A DNA stretch of 7,185 nt, from assembly GCA_003552605.1 (NCBI GenBank), contig PUNN01000177.1:1-7185 (forward strand), in the 5' to 3' direction. Both the position numbers and the translations under genes were made by a program. The stretch is from Phycisphaeraceae bacterium (lineage in GTDB: Bacteria; Planctomycetota; Phycisphaerae; Phycisphaerales; Phycisphaeraceae). Below the pieces are notes generated by a model. That model made no database searches. It saw nothing but the letters and a program-made list of their open reading frames with translations, and was not told the origin of the DNA. How positions within the stretch are numbered: the first letter of the stretch is position 1; the number at the start of each line of letters is the position of its first letter. Positions 1 to 6,309 of the stretch are shown here, one piece after another.

Positions 1-117
1 GCCCGCGGCCCCGGCAGCCGCGGCCCCCTGTCCCTCCGGCCGCCTCGGTGCCCCCATGGTGGTCCCCGGCCGCGGGATGAGCAGCGTGCGCTGATGTGAA
101 GGCCAGGGCGGCGCGGC
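1..117. other. GC-rich left flank, coding status unresolved
   Basis: This stretch lies beyond the stop codon of the minus-strand hydrolase and runs off the left edge. It is extremely GC-rich. Plus-strand frame 1 is open to a TGA at 97-99 and frame 2 to a TGA at 92-94, the latter reading as an Ala/Pro-rich tail, so it could hold the 3' end of a neighbouring gene. With so few bases and such extreme composition the open frames prove nothing. A 10-base direct repeat (CCGCGGCCCC) occurs at 3-12 and 18-27. A 9-base inverted repeat pairs 2-10 with 68-76 and could form a hairpin, possibly acting as a terminator for either neighbour, but no T-run follows it. No gene is called. Confidence 0.3.
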
Positions 118-2124
118 TCACTCCTCCCGTTCGGTGAAGAGCACGGGCGTCGGCCGGGAGATTTCCTTGCCGTCATCGCCCATGTCGACGATGGCATGAA
201 TCACATGCAGGCCCGGTTCCAGCCCTTCCAGGGTGACGCGGTAGGGGTTGTCATCGTGGGATTCGACTACTTCCAGAGGCTCAAGGCCGCTGTACCAGGT
301 GACCGTGACATCCTCGCCGATCGGGCCGGAGGCGACCAGTTCCCACGGTTCGTTGGCCGCCATGAACGACTGTCGCCAGCCGTGTGGTCGCCGGCCGCCA
401 AAGGCGTAGCTGCCCTCGTTCATGGGAAAATGGACCACGGTTCGTGGTTTGTGTGAGACAAACGATTGCCATGCGCGCGCCAGGTACTCGTTGGGCAGCC
501 AGACGAGTTTGTCCGAATCGCCTTCGTATTCGGCAACGGGGATGACCTCGGGATGGTTGCTTTCCCACGTATCGACCAGCCCGTACCAGCCATCGTTGTA
601 TTCCAGGCGCTTGAGTTCCACCCGGCCCTCGCTGTAATCGGGGTTCTCAGGCAGGCGCAGTCGTGCCATCTCGAAGAAGTAGGGAAAGAAGATGTGGTCG
701 GCGGTATTGGGGACATGGCCCACATCCCACATCGGCGATGGGGCCCACTGGGCATTGCGCTGGCGCAGTTGAGGAATCCGTCGCAGCGCATCATCGTGAT
801 GCGAGCCATCCCGCGAGCCGTACACGTGAAGGTGCGGAGTCGCCAGGACATCGGGGTTCTCAGTGTCGGCACCGGCCATTCCGATAATCAGCGGGGCAGA
901 GGCAATCGTGCGGTCGGTGTAGCGCCGGGCGGCCTGGGCTGACTGGCCGCCGGCAAATGAGCCGCCCGTGACCACGAAAGGGACATCGGGAAGGTGGTCG
1001 ATCCCGGTCGCTTCCGCGAGGGCTTCCACCGCTGCTTCATAGTGTCGCGGCCCCCATGCCCCGCCGATGCGGACAAAGCCGTGGTGGGCCCATATCTCGT
1101 TCCAGGGCCGCAGGTCATCGATGTCGAGCACGCCCTCCCAGTCGTCCATGGCCTTGGGCTTGCGCAACTGTCCCGGCCCGCTGTCCCATTCCATCATGCG
1201 ATTGCCCGCGTGAATGATTTCCTTGGAGCCGGTGGAGTAGGCCAGGCCCCGGATGTCGGCCGGGTCCATGTCTTTGGGCATCAGCAGAAACGGTGTGATC
1301 TCGTTGTCATCACCACCCGGAATGCGGACCTGCGTCATGCGCCAGGTGCGCTGTGGCGGGGTGTATTCCTCGTAGTCCTCGAATCGCTCCGCCGTGGCAT
1401 CATCGTCATCGACGGTGAAGTCGATGTCGCCGTAGGTTACTTCCACGGGCGTGTTGCCATCGCCCCCCGCCGTCACTTGCAGGCCCACCCACACCTGCTG
1501 CGGCAGCAGGGCGACCTGATAGTCATCCGCAACGGGCTGCCATTGCTCGCCATCTTCAGAGGTGTAGAGGCGGACATACGGATACCGCCGTACGAGCCGC
1601 ATGTAGAAGCCATCCGTGGCGGTGCGGTCGCGTTCGAGGCCATCCTGGAAGCTCTGTCGTCCACCTTGAGCATCCTCGGGGATCACGCGGTGGCGCATGA
1701 ACCACTGGATGCAACGGTTGTGCTCGAACCCGTCGTATCGCAGGTTGATGGCCTTGTCCGTGCCTTCGAGGCCCGCCCGCAGGGAGATGCCGTATTTCGG
1801 GTTGGGGGTGCCTTCCGGCCCATCGGCGATGCGGGCGGTGAAGGTGAAATTGGAGGCCTCGCTCTTGAAGCCGGCGAAACTGCCCTCATCCCTGCCCATG
1901 TAAGCCTCGCGGCCCCGTCCGGTCAGCGTGTACCGCCCATCTTCATGGCGCTCGAGCAGGTCCGGGTCGGCGGCGTCCCCGAGCACATGCGCTTCGAGAG
2001 TGGGGCGGTCGCCTTGCCCCGCGGCCGCTAAGGGGCCGATCGCGGCGAAGGCGAGCACCATGAGGACCAGCGTGCAGAAACGGCGGGAGGGCAGGGGCAG
2101 TTGAAAGGGCACGGGATACGGCAT
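118..2124 (-). CDS. Secreted two-domain protein: concanavalin/DUF1349-like sandwich plus alpha/beta-hydrolase-like domain
   Basis: This is a predicted exported protein of 668 residues. Seen: residues 1-35 form a classical signal peptide (Arg14-Arg15, hydrophobic run 16-33, Ala-rich cleavage site near 33-35) with no lipobox Cys. Residues about 40-240 resemble a DUF1349/concanavalin-like beta-sandwich, ending in a 'YTSEDGEQWQPV'-type strand (187-198) and an Asp-rich linker. Residues about 260-500 look like an alpha/beta hydrolase: nucleophile-elbow-like GGSFAGG with Ser389, candidate acid Asp439 (GSRDG) and candidate His470 or His477. The elbow has Ala where GxSxG expects the last Gly. The C-terminal 150 residues or so are beta-rich and Ig-like. 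Start: a TTG at 2136 would add four residues, but ATG 2124 has GGAA (2131-2134) six bases upstream, so ATG is preferred. Inferred role: extracellular or periplasmic esterase or peptidase acting on a polymer that the sandwich domain may bind. The substrate is unknown. It is transcribed divergently from the export cluster and has no C-terminal sorting signal. Confidence 0.8.
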   Translation of the reverse strand: MPYPVPFQLPLPSRRFCTLVLMVLAFAAIGPLAAAGQGDRPTLEAHVLGDAADPDLLERHEDGRYTLTGRGREAYMGRDEGSFAGFKSEASNFTFTARIADGPEGTPNPKYGISLRAGLEGTDKAINLRYDGFEHNRCIQWFMRHRVIPEDAQGGRQSFQDGLERDRTATDGFYMRLVRRYPYVRLYTSEDGEQWQPVADDYQVALLPQQVWVGLQVTAGGDGNTPVEVTYGDIDFTVDDDDATAERFEDYEEYTPPQRTWRMTQVRIPGGDDNEITPFLLMPKDMDPADIRGLAYSTGSKEIIHAGNRMMEWDSGPGQLRKPKAMDDWEGVLDIDDLRPWNEIWAHHGFVRIGGAWGPRHYEAAVEALAEATGIDHLPDVPFVVTGGSFAGGQSAQAARRYTDRTIASAPLIIGMAGADTENPDVLATPHLHVYGSRDGSHHDDALRRIPQLRQRNAQWAPSPMWDVGHVPNTADHIFFPYFFEMARLRLPENPDYSEGRVELKRLEYNDGWYGLVDTWESNHPEVIPVAEYEGDSDKLVWLPNEYLARAWQSFVSHKPRTVVHFPMNEGSYAFGGRRPHGWRQSFMAANEPWELVASGPIGEDVTVTWYSGLEPLEVVESHDDNPYRVTLEGLEPGLHVIHAIVDMGDDGKEISRPTPVLFTEREE

Positions 2125-2240
2125 GGTGCGTTCCAATCAGCGGTTGGGTTGTGCCGTGCGCGGCCCTGCCACGGCCCGACGCCACGGTGGGGGGAGGCTA
2201 CCGGTGGAACGCCTGTGTCGGCCACACTATTGCCCGGGCT

Positions 2241-2269
2241 TTGACCGCCCCCCCTCTGGCAGCGATGCT
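2241..2269 (+). promoter_or_regulatory. Weak sigma70-like promoter candidate
   Basis: TTGACC (2241-2246) matches the -35 consensus at five of six bases. It is followed after 17 bases by GATGCT (2264-2269), which matches the -10 consensus at only three. Spacing is ideal but the -10 is poor, and the site is about 270 bases before the export gene. Promoter rules for this lineage are uncertain, so this is only a candidate. Confidence 0.2.
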
Positions 2270-2375
2270 GTGGGGCTCGGCGTGCCCTTTTGCGTGGCTG
2301 CCCTGTCCGGAGCAAGGCATCGCACGCAGGGGGGCTCGTTTGATAGACTGTGTGCGTTGGCCGGGCCGAGCTGTT

Positions 2376-2403
2376 CCGATGGCTGCCCGCGAGAGGGCAT
2401 CGG
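2376..2403 (+). promoter_or_regulatory. Imperfect hairpin in the export-gene upstream region
   Basis: CCGAT (2376-2380) can pair with ATCGG (2399-2403), and inside it GCCC (2385-2388) with GGGC (2395-2398). This leaves a four-base bulge on one side and a six-base loop, GCGAGA. No T-run follows, so it is not a typical terminator. It could be an operator half-site pair or leader-RNA structure, but in DNA this GC-rich a nine-pair stem may be chance. Confidence 0.2.
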
Positions 2404-2451
2404 GGGGCCGAGGGAGCTTACCGGGGCCAAAAAAGGGGCGGTCGAAACTGT

Positions 2452-2457
2452 TAAACT
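2452..2457 (+). promoter_or_regulatory. Possible -10 element in an A-rich patch
   Basis: TAAACT matches TATAAT at four of six positions. It sits in the only A-rich stretch of the intergenic region, 85 bases before the export-protein ATG. No -35 hexamer lies 16-18 bases upstream (an A-run is there instead), so it would depend on an activator or an alternative sigma factor. Confidence 0.2.
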
Positions 2458-2492
2458 GATCTGATTGCATCCTGCGCGACGATCAGCACGAT

Positions 2493-2510
2493 GGAGGTGC
2501 AGGGACCTCC
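2493..2510 (+). promoter_or_regulatory. Small perfect hairpin in the export-gene leader
   Basis: GGAGGT (2493-2498) is the exact reverse complement of ACCTCC (2505-2510), with a six-base loop GCAGGG. The left arm resembles a Shine-Dalgarno sequence, but no start codon follows at a suitable distance. It lies 31 bases before the export-protein ATG. It could affect leader-RNA stability or ribosome access, or be coincidental. Confidence 0.25.
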
Positions 2511-2531
2511 CGGGCCGAAGGGGTCCGGATC

Positions 2532-2536
2532 AGGAG
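2532..2536 (+). promoter_or_regulatory. Ribosome binding site fixing the export-protein start
   Basis: AGGAG lies five bases before ATG 2542. It is the strongest Shine-Dalgarno site in the window and favours this ATG over the internal ATG at 2593. Its first bases overlap GATCAG (2528-2533), which is complementary to CTGATC at 2456-2461. Confidence 0.75.
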
Positions 2537-2541
2537 AGTAA

Positions 2542-3948
2542 ATGGTGACAAACGCGACACGATTCGGCTGTGTTTCCGCCCGGTGGTTTTCCATGGCGCT
2601 GGCAATAGCGCTGCTCGGGGCCGGCACGGGCGGGTGCGAAGTGCATTCATGGATGGGCGATCCGCGGGGGATGGGTGGGTTCGAGCGCACGCCGCGCGAG
2701 GTCCCCATCCTTCGCCAGCTCGACCTGGTCGATGAGCCGTCGGCGTTCCCCGAGGGGCTCTCGGAGATCAAGGAAGAGGACCTTGTCGCGACGGTGCAGG
2801 AATACCGCATGGGGCCGGGCGATATCGTCAGCTTCCAGATCATGCACCTGGTCCAGCAGGGGCAGGAGTCAGTGCTCACCCGCCGGGTGGATGAGCTTGG
2901 CCGGGTGCGGTTGCCGCGGCTGGGCACGATCGAACTGGACGGGGTGACGGCCAGTGAGGCCGAGCGGATGATCGGGCGGCGGCTCGAGGAGTTGGGGTTG
3001 GTGCGCGACCCCATCGTCTCCGTGATGGTGCAGGAGATGCGCCAGAACACCTTCTCAATCAACAGTGAGCCGAGGACGGGTGGTGTCCGGATCGGCACCT
3101 ACAATATTATTGGTGCTGACTTCAGACTTCTTGACGCAATCACCCTCGCCGGTGGTGTCCCCGGGTCGACAAAGGAGCTTTACGTCATCCGCCGCATCCC
3201 GCTTGTGGATCCGGATGACCCTGATGATGAGGAGCCGGAGCGTCCAGACCGGCCGCTGCCGCGCGACCCGGAAGACCTGCTTCAGGAGCTTGAAGGGGCG
3301 TTGGGTGATCCTTTCGAGGAGCCGGCCGAGGGCCAGGCCCCGCCACGGGAGTTGCTCGGCGATGAGCTGCCCGAGCCGCCGATGGTGCATATGGATGGCC
3401 GGTGGGTGCGGGCCGATGAGGGCGAGCGCCGCCTCCGCCGCGACCAGAGGGAGGATGACCCGCTGCGGGAGGTGGTCAGCCAGAGAATCATCCGAATTCC
3501 GTACGATCGCTTGCGTGTCGGCGATATGCGCTACAATATTGTGGTCCGCCCGGGCGATGTGATCTGGGTGCCGCCGGCTCAGCTCGGCAACGTCTTCATC
3601 GAAGGCGAGGTGGCGCGGCCGGGCACGTTCGCTCTGCCGGGCGATGGCGACCTGACCCTCAAGCGGCTGCTGGCCGCAGCGGGGGGGCTGACGCAGACGG
3701 CGGTGCCCCAGCGTGTGGAGCTGACCCGCCGCGTCGGCCCGGAACGGGAAGTGATCATGCGCCTTGATCTTCAGGCGATACGAGAAGGACGTGAGCCCGA
3801 TATTTTCCTCAAGGAGAATGACCTGGTCCGAGTTGGAACGGCCTTCTGGGCGACGCCGCTGGCTGTGGTCCGCAACGGATTCCGCACGTCGTATGGGTTC
3901 GGTTTCATCCTCGACCGCAACTTCAACGTCGACGTGTTCGGTCGATAG
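2542..3948 (+). CDS. Polysaccharide export lipoprotein (Poly_export/SLBB, Wza-like)
   Basis: This 468-residue protein probably acts as the outer-membrane or periplasmic exit component of exopolysaccharide secretion. Seen: an N-terminal hydrophobic segment (residues 15-28) followed by TGGC with Cys32, an acceptable though atypical lipobox (Thr at -3). A Poly_export domain starts at YRMGPGD (88-94) and runs to about 170. The first SLBB half (about 171-221) contains the usual 'LLDAITLAGGVP' and 'YVIRR' elements. About 91 acidic, Pro-rich residues (222-312) follow, and the SLBB resumes at 'RIIRIPYDRL' and 'VVRPGDVIWVPP'. A second SLBB begins near 348 with 'FIEGEVARPGTF' and 'LLAAAGGLT'. The last 40 residues or so could form the membrane-crossing tail of Wza-type proteins. 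Family knowledge: such proteins assemble as rings aligned with an inner-membrane co-polymerase. It is first in the plus cluster, 126 bases before the exosortase. The insertion is the unusual part. Symbols such as wza or epsE are not assigned because orthology cannot be shown. Confidence 0.9.
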   Translation: MVTNATRFGCVSARWFSMALAIALLGAGTGGCEVHSWMGDPRGMGGFERTPREVPILRQLDLVDEPSAFPEGLSEIKEEDLVATVQEYRMGPGDIVSFQIMHLVQQGQESVLTRRVDELGRVRLPRLGTIELDGVTASEAERMIGRRLEELGLVRDPIVSVMVQEMRQNTFSINSEPRTGGVRIGTYNIIGADFRLLDAITLAGGVPGSTKELYVIRRIPLVDPDDPDDEEPERPDRPLPRDPEDLLQELEGALGDPFEEPAEGQAPPRELLGDELPEPPMVHMDGRWVRADEGERRLRRDQREDDPLREVVSQRIIRIPYDRLRVGDMRYNIVVRPGDVIWVPPAQLGNVFIEGEVARPGTFALPGDGDLTLKRLLAAAGGLTQTAVPQRVELTRRVGPEREVIMRLDLQAIREGREPDIFLKENDLVRVGTAFWATPLAVVRNGFRTSYGFGFILDRNFNVDVFGR

Positions 3949-3959
3949 CCGACTCACTG

Positions 3960-3976
3960 CCCGGCCGCGGGCCGGG
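3960..3976 (+). terminator. GC-rich hairpin after the export gene, weak or partial terminator
   Basis: CCCGGCC (3960-3966) and GGCCGGG (3970-3976) form a perfect seven-pair stem with a GCG loop, starting 12 bases after the stop codon. No T-run follows, so complete intrinsic termination is doubtful. It may instead protect the upstream mRNA end or cause partial read-through into the exosortase gene. Confidence 0.35.
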
Positions 3977-4028
3977 TCGCACGAGCGGGCTGGCGGGTGG
4001 CCACAAACGGCGGAAGCGGGCCGGGTCG
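3967..4028 (+). repeat. 13-base direct repeat spanning the export-exosortase gap
   Basis: GCGGGCCGGGTCG occurs identically at 3967-3979 and 4016-4028, 49 bases apart start to start. Both copies contain GGCCGGG, so the arm CCCGGCC at 3960-3966 could pair with either, giving two mutually exclusive RNA folds between the two genes. The repeat is GC-only apart from one T, so chance is not excluded. Confidence 0.5.
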
Positions 4029-4074
4029 AAGTTAACCCAAACCGTCAAGGGCCCGATGCCGTAGTGGAACAGAC

Positions 4075-6225
4075 ATGACCACCGCTTCCACCAGCCTGCG
4101 TCAACCTTCGCAGTCGGAGAATCCTCCGTTACTGTCCCTCGAGGGATGGATATGGGCGGTGGTGATCGGCGCGCTGTTTTGCTTTATATATTTCAGTTTC
4201 TTGACGCGCATGGGGCGGGTGGCGATTGAGCAGACGGACTGGTCTCATATTCCGCTGATTCCCGTCTTCTCGATTATCTTCATCGTGCTTCGCAAGAAAG
4301 AGATAGTTGCTTATCCGGCGCGTGTCTTCTGGCCCGGGCTATTGTTGCTGCTTGCTGGGATCTTCGGCTTTGCTCTTGGTATCTATCCCGGCCGCAACGA
4401 CATGATCCAGGGCTACAGCATGGTCCTGGCCGTCTTTGGCCTGACGTTGTTCCTGGCCGGTCCGAGCCGGATGAAAATCCTCTGGTTCCCCGCGCTTTAC
4501 CTGGTGTTCGCGGTGGTCATCTCCCAGCGGTACTGGGAGCAGATCGCCTTTGAGATGCAGGTGCTCGCGGCGGTGATCTCGGCCGGGATCATCCAGGTCA
4601 TGGGTGCGTTCATCGACCTTGACGCCACGGTCACCGGTTCGCAGATCGACCTGTTCTTCACCGGTTCCGGTGGTGAGCTCGAGCGGCACGCGCTCAACGT
4701 CGAGGAGGCGTGCTCGGGCCTTCGCATGCTGATGACGTTCCTCGCCCTGGGCGTGGCCATCGCCTTCCTGGCCACACACCGGCGATGGTGGCAGCGGCTG
4801 ATCATCGCCGCCTCGACGATCCCGGTGGCCCTGTTTGTCAACATTCTGCGCGTGGTGGTCATCGCCGTGCTTTATGCAAAGGTGGACCCCTCCCTTGCCC
4901 GTGGCGATGCCCACATCTTCATCGGGATGCTCATGCTCATCCCCGCAGCGCTGATCTTCCTGCTGATCGGTTGGGTGCTGGACAAGATGTTCATCTATGA
5001 CCCGGCCGAAGAGCGTGCCCGGCTGCGTCGCCGCCGCGAGCCTGCGAAGCCCTTGCAGCCGGCCTCGCCTGCGGGCATGTCCTTTGCCGGGCTGCAGGCG
5101 GCGTTTTACGGTGAGCCGTATCCGGGCAGCGAAGGCCGCAACGACATGGCTGGCGTGTGGCCGAAGGTGCGGGCGTTCTACCGCGACAATCAGAACATTT
5201 TCAAGGCGGCCCTTAACGGTGTAGGCATCGGCGTCGTTGTGCTTTTGCTTGGTGCAGCGGCGGCACTCGGGGCGTACCTGCTGGTGGCCGAGATGCTTGC
5301 ATCGATGGGGCAGACGGCCGATGCGATCCGCATTGCCGCGGGACTGGCGCTGCTTGGTGGGGTGTGCTTTGCCGCATCGGTGCCCTTGCAGCGGGTGTTG
5401 AAGCTGCCTTCCGGCCGACCGGGCGCGCGCGAGCTCGGGATCATCTGCGGCGTCCTGCTCGCAGCCGGGGTCGGGCTCAACGGCGCGGTGCAGGCCATGC
5501 AACTGGCACTCGAGAAAAAGCCCATCCAGATCCGCCGGCCGCTGGACTCGATTCCGCGGCAGGTCGGGCCATGGGCATGGGAAGCTGAGAGTGATAAACG
5601 GCTGTCGGCCGAGATCGAGGATGCACTTGGCACCAACGAATACGTCATCCGCGACTACGTCTACCGCGGCGAAGGGGACCGTGCCGGCGAGGGCATGATG
5701 CGGATGCACGTGACCTATTACACCGGGTCGGCGGGCGTGGTGCCCCATGTACCGGAGCGCTGCTTCGCGGCCGGTGGGCTGCGGCCGGTCGGGCGAGGCC
5801 GGACGGATTTCACCATCGAAGGTGATCAGTACCGCCACAACGAGGAGGCGGGAGTGTGGCAGGCGGTCTTCCCGGACAAGGACCGCGACCCGGTCACCAT
5901 CCCGTCGATGCAGGTGCCGGTCACCGATTTCCGCTTTGAAGACCCCGAGCAGCCGGGCCGCATCCACAACGTCTACTATTTCTTTGCGGCCAACGGTCGG
6001 TACTACCCCACGCCGGACCACGTGCGTGCCGAGGCCTTCAATCCGCGGGACCAGTACTCCTACCATGCCAAGATCGAGTTGATGCCCATCGGCTTCCGCA
6101 GTGAAGCTGAGGGCCGTGAGGCCGCCGAATCGTTCCTCCGTGATGTGCTGCCGCATGTGATGGCCGCGCTGCCCGACTGGGAGGCGGTCAAACGCGGTGA
6201 ATGGCCCCCGCAGCCTGACGAATAG
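4075..6225 (+). CDS. Exosortase fused to a C-terminal EpsI (DUF3485) domain
   Basis: This 716-residue polytopic inner-membrane protein should process or ligate exported proteins bearing a C-terminal sorting signal. Seen: residues 25-302 hold about eight or nine hydrophobic segments with exosortase hallmarks: 'DWSHIPLIPV' (55-64), catalytic Cys213 in EACSGLR, Arg259 in NILR and His280 in DAHIFIG. All three residues of the family's Cys/Arg/His set are present. An Arg-rich stretch (314-321) and a soluble loop to about 375 follow. Three more membrane segments come next (about 376-402, 418-438, 455-476). The C-terminal 225 residues or so match EpsI, with 'RQVGPWAW' (495-502) and the signature PHVPERC (557-563, Cys563). 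EpsI is a regular exosortase companion, often separate and here fused. Start: ATG 4075 has only a weak GGAA (4066-4069), so translation may be modest. The export gene lies upstream and a TPR-like gene downstream. The exosortase subtype (XrtA, U, etc.) and target signal cannot be told from sequence alone. Confidence 0.93.
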   Translation: MTTASTSLRQPSQSENPPLLSLEGWIWAVVIGALFCFIYFSFLTRMGRVAIEQTDWSHIPLIPVFSIIFIVLRKKEIVAYPARVFWPGLLLLLAGIFGFALGIYPGRNDMIQGYSMVLAVFGLTLFLAGPSRMKILWFPALYLVFAVVISQRYWEQIAFEMQVLAAVISAGIIQVMGAFIDLDATVTGSQIDLFFTGSGGELERHALNVEEACSGLRMLMTFLALGVAIAFLATHRRWWQRLIIAASTIPVALFVNILRVVVIAVLYAKVDPSLARGDAHIFIGMLMLIPAALIFLLIGWVLDKMFIYDPAEERARLRRRREPAKPLQPASPAGMSFAGLQAAFYGEPYPGSEGRNDMAGVWPKVRAFYRDNQNIFKAALNGVGIGVVVLLLGAAAALGAYLLVAEMLASMGQTADAIRIAAGLALLGGVCFAASVPLQRVLKLPSGRPGARELGIICGVLLAAGVGLNGAVQAMQLALEKKPIQIRRPLDSIPRQVGPWAWEAESDKRLSAEIEDALGTNEYVIRDYVYRGEGDRAGEGMMRMHVTYYTGSAGVVPHVPERCFAAGGLRPVGRGRTDFTIEGDQYRHNEEAGVWQAVFPDKDRDPVTIPSMQVPVTDFRFEDPEQPGRIHNVYYFFAANGRYYPTPDHVRAEAFNPRDQYSYHAKIELMPIGFRSEAEGREAAESFLRDVLPHVMAALPDWEAVKRGEWPPQPDE

Positions 6226-6235
6226 TCACCAGCCC

Positions 6236-6284
6236 ACGCCGGTTGGATCGCGCGGCCCCCAAGGGCGTGCTGCCCCGGCGTTTT
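6236..6284 (+). terminator. Branched hairpin ending in a T-run, possible attenuator
   Basis: ACGCCGG (6236-6242) can pair with CCGGCGT (6275-6281), and the right arm runs into TTT (6282-6284). Within the loop a second stem forms between GCGCG (6250-6254) plus CCC (6256-6258) and GGG (6263-6265) plus CGTGC (6266-6270), with one wobble pair and one bulge. The outer loop is long and the T-run short, so this may be a leaky terminator or attenuator between the exosortase and the TPR-like gene. Confidence 0.3.
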
Positions 6285-6309
6285 GCCCCGTACAGGAGCC
6301 TGAAGTCAC

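Larger units (their letters stand above)
2125..2541. promoter_or_regulatory. Divergent intergenic region, presumed to hold both promoters
   Basis: This 417-base gap separates the minus-strand hydrolase from the plus-strand export cluster. Several short frames overlap here on both strands, but none has a convincing start signal or a recognisable product, so I regard it as non-coding. Most of it is GC-rich. An A-rich patch at about 2429-2465 stands out and is a natural place for the export-gene promoter. Several short inverted repeats lie in the 170 bases before the export gene. No convincing -35/-10 pair was found for the minus-strand gene. Confidence 0.6.

Noticed and set aside
118..150. Checked whether the secreted hydrolase ends in a PEP-CTERM-like sorting signal
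   Set aside because: Its C-terminus ends in charged residues (TEREE) with no hydrophobic segment or basic tail, so it is not an exosortase substrate of the known type.
994..2031. A 345-codon open frame on the plus strand inside the hydrolase gene
   Set aside because: It lies opposite the signal-peptide-bearing secreted protein and shows no recognisable fold or ribosome site. It is best explained by codon bias of the real gene.
2257..2272. A possible sigma54 promoter beginning TGGCAG
   Set aside because: The -24-like part is present, but the GC of the -12 element is not at the required spacing.
2123..2470. Overlapping short frames on both strands in the intergenic region, up to 113 codons
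   Set aside because: They overlap one another, have low-complexity compositions, lack ribosome sites and match no family I recognise.
3099..3540. CTACAATATT found twice in the export gene (3099 and 3531 regions)
   Set aside because: Both copies encode Tyr-Asn-Ile in corresponding contexts in the same frame. This is explained by coding and does not indicate a mobile or regulatory repeat.
3055..3957. A 300-codon minus-strand frame over the export-protein gene
   Set aside because: It is antisense to clear SLBB coding sequence and has no recognisable features of its own.
4339..6156. A 605-codon open frame on the minus strand inside the exosortase gene
   Set aside because: It is fully antisense to a well-supported gene. 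Its product is rich in His, Arg, Gly and Asp with no membrane or domain pattern, as expected of a shadow frame in GC-rich DNA.
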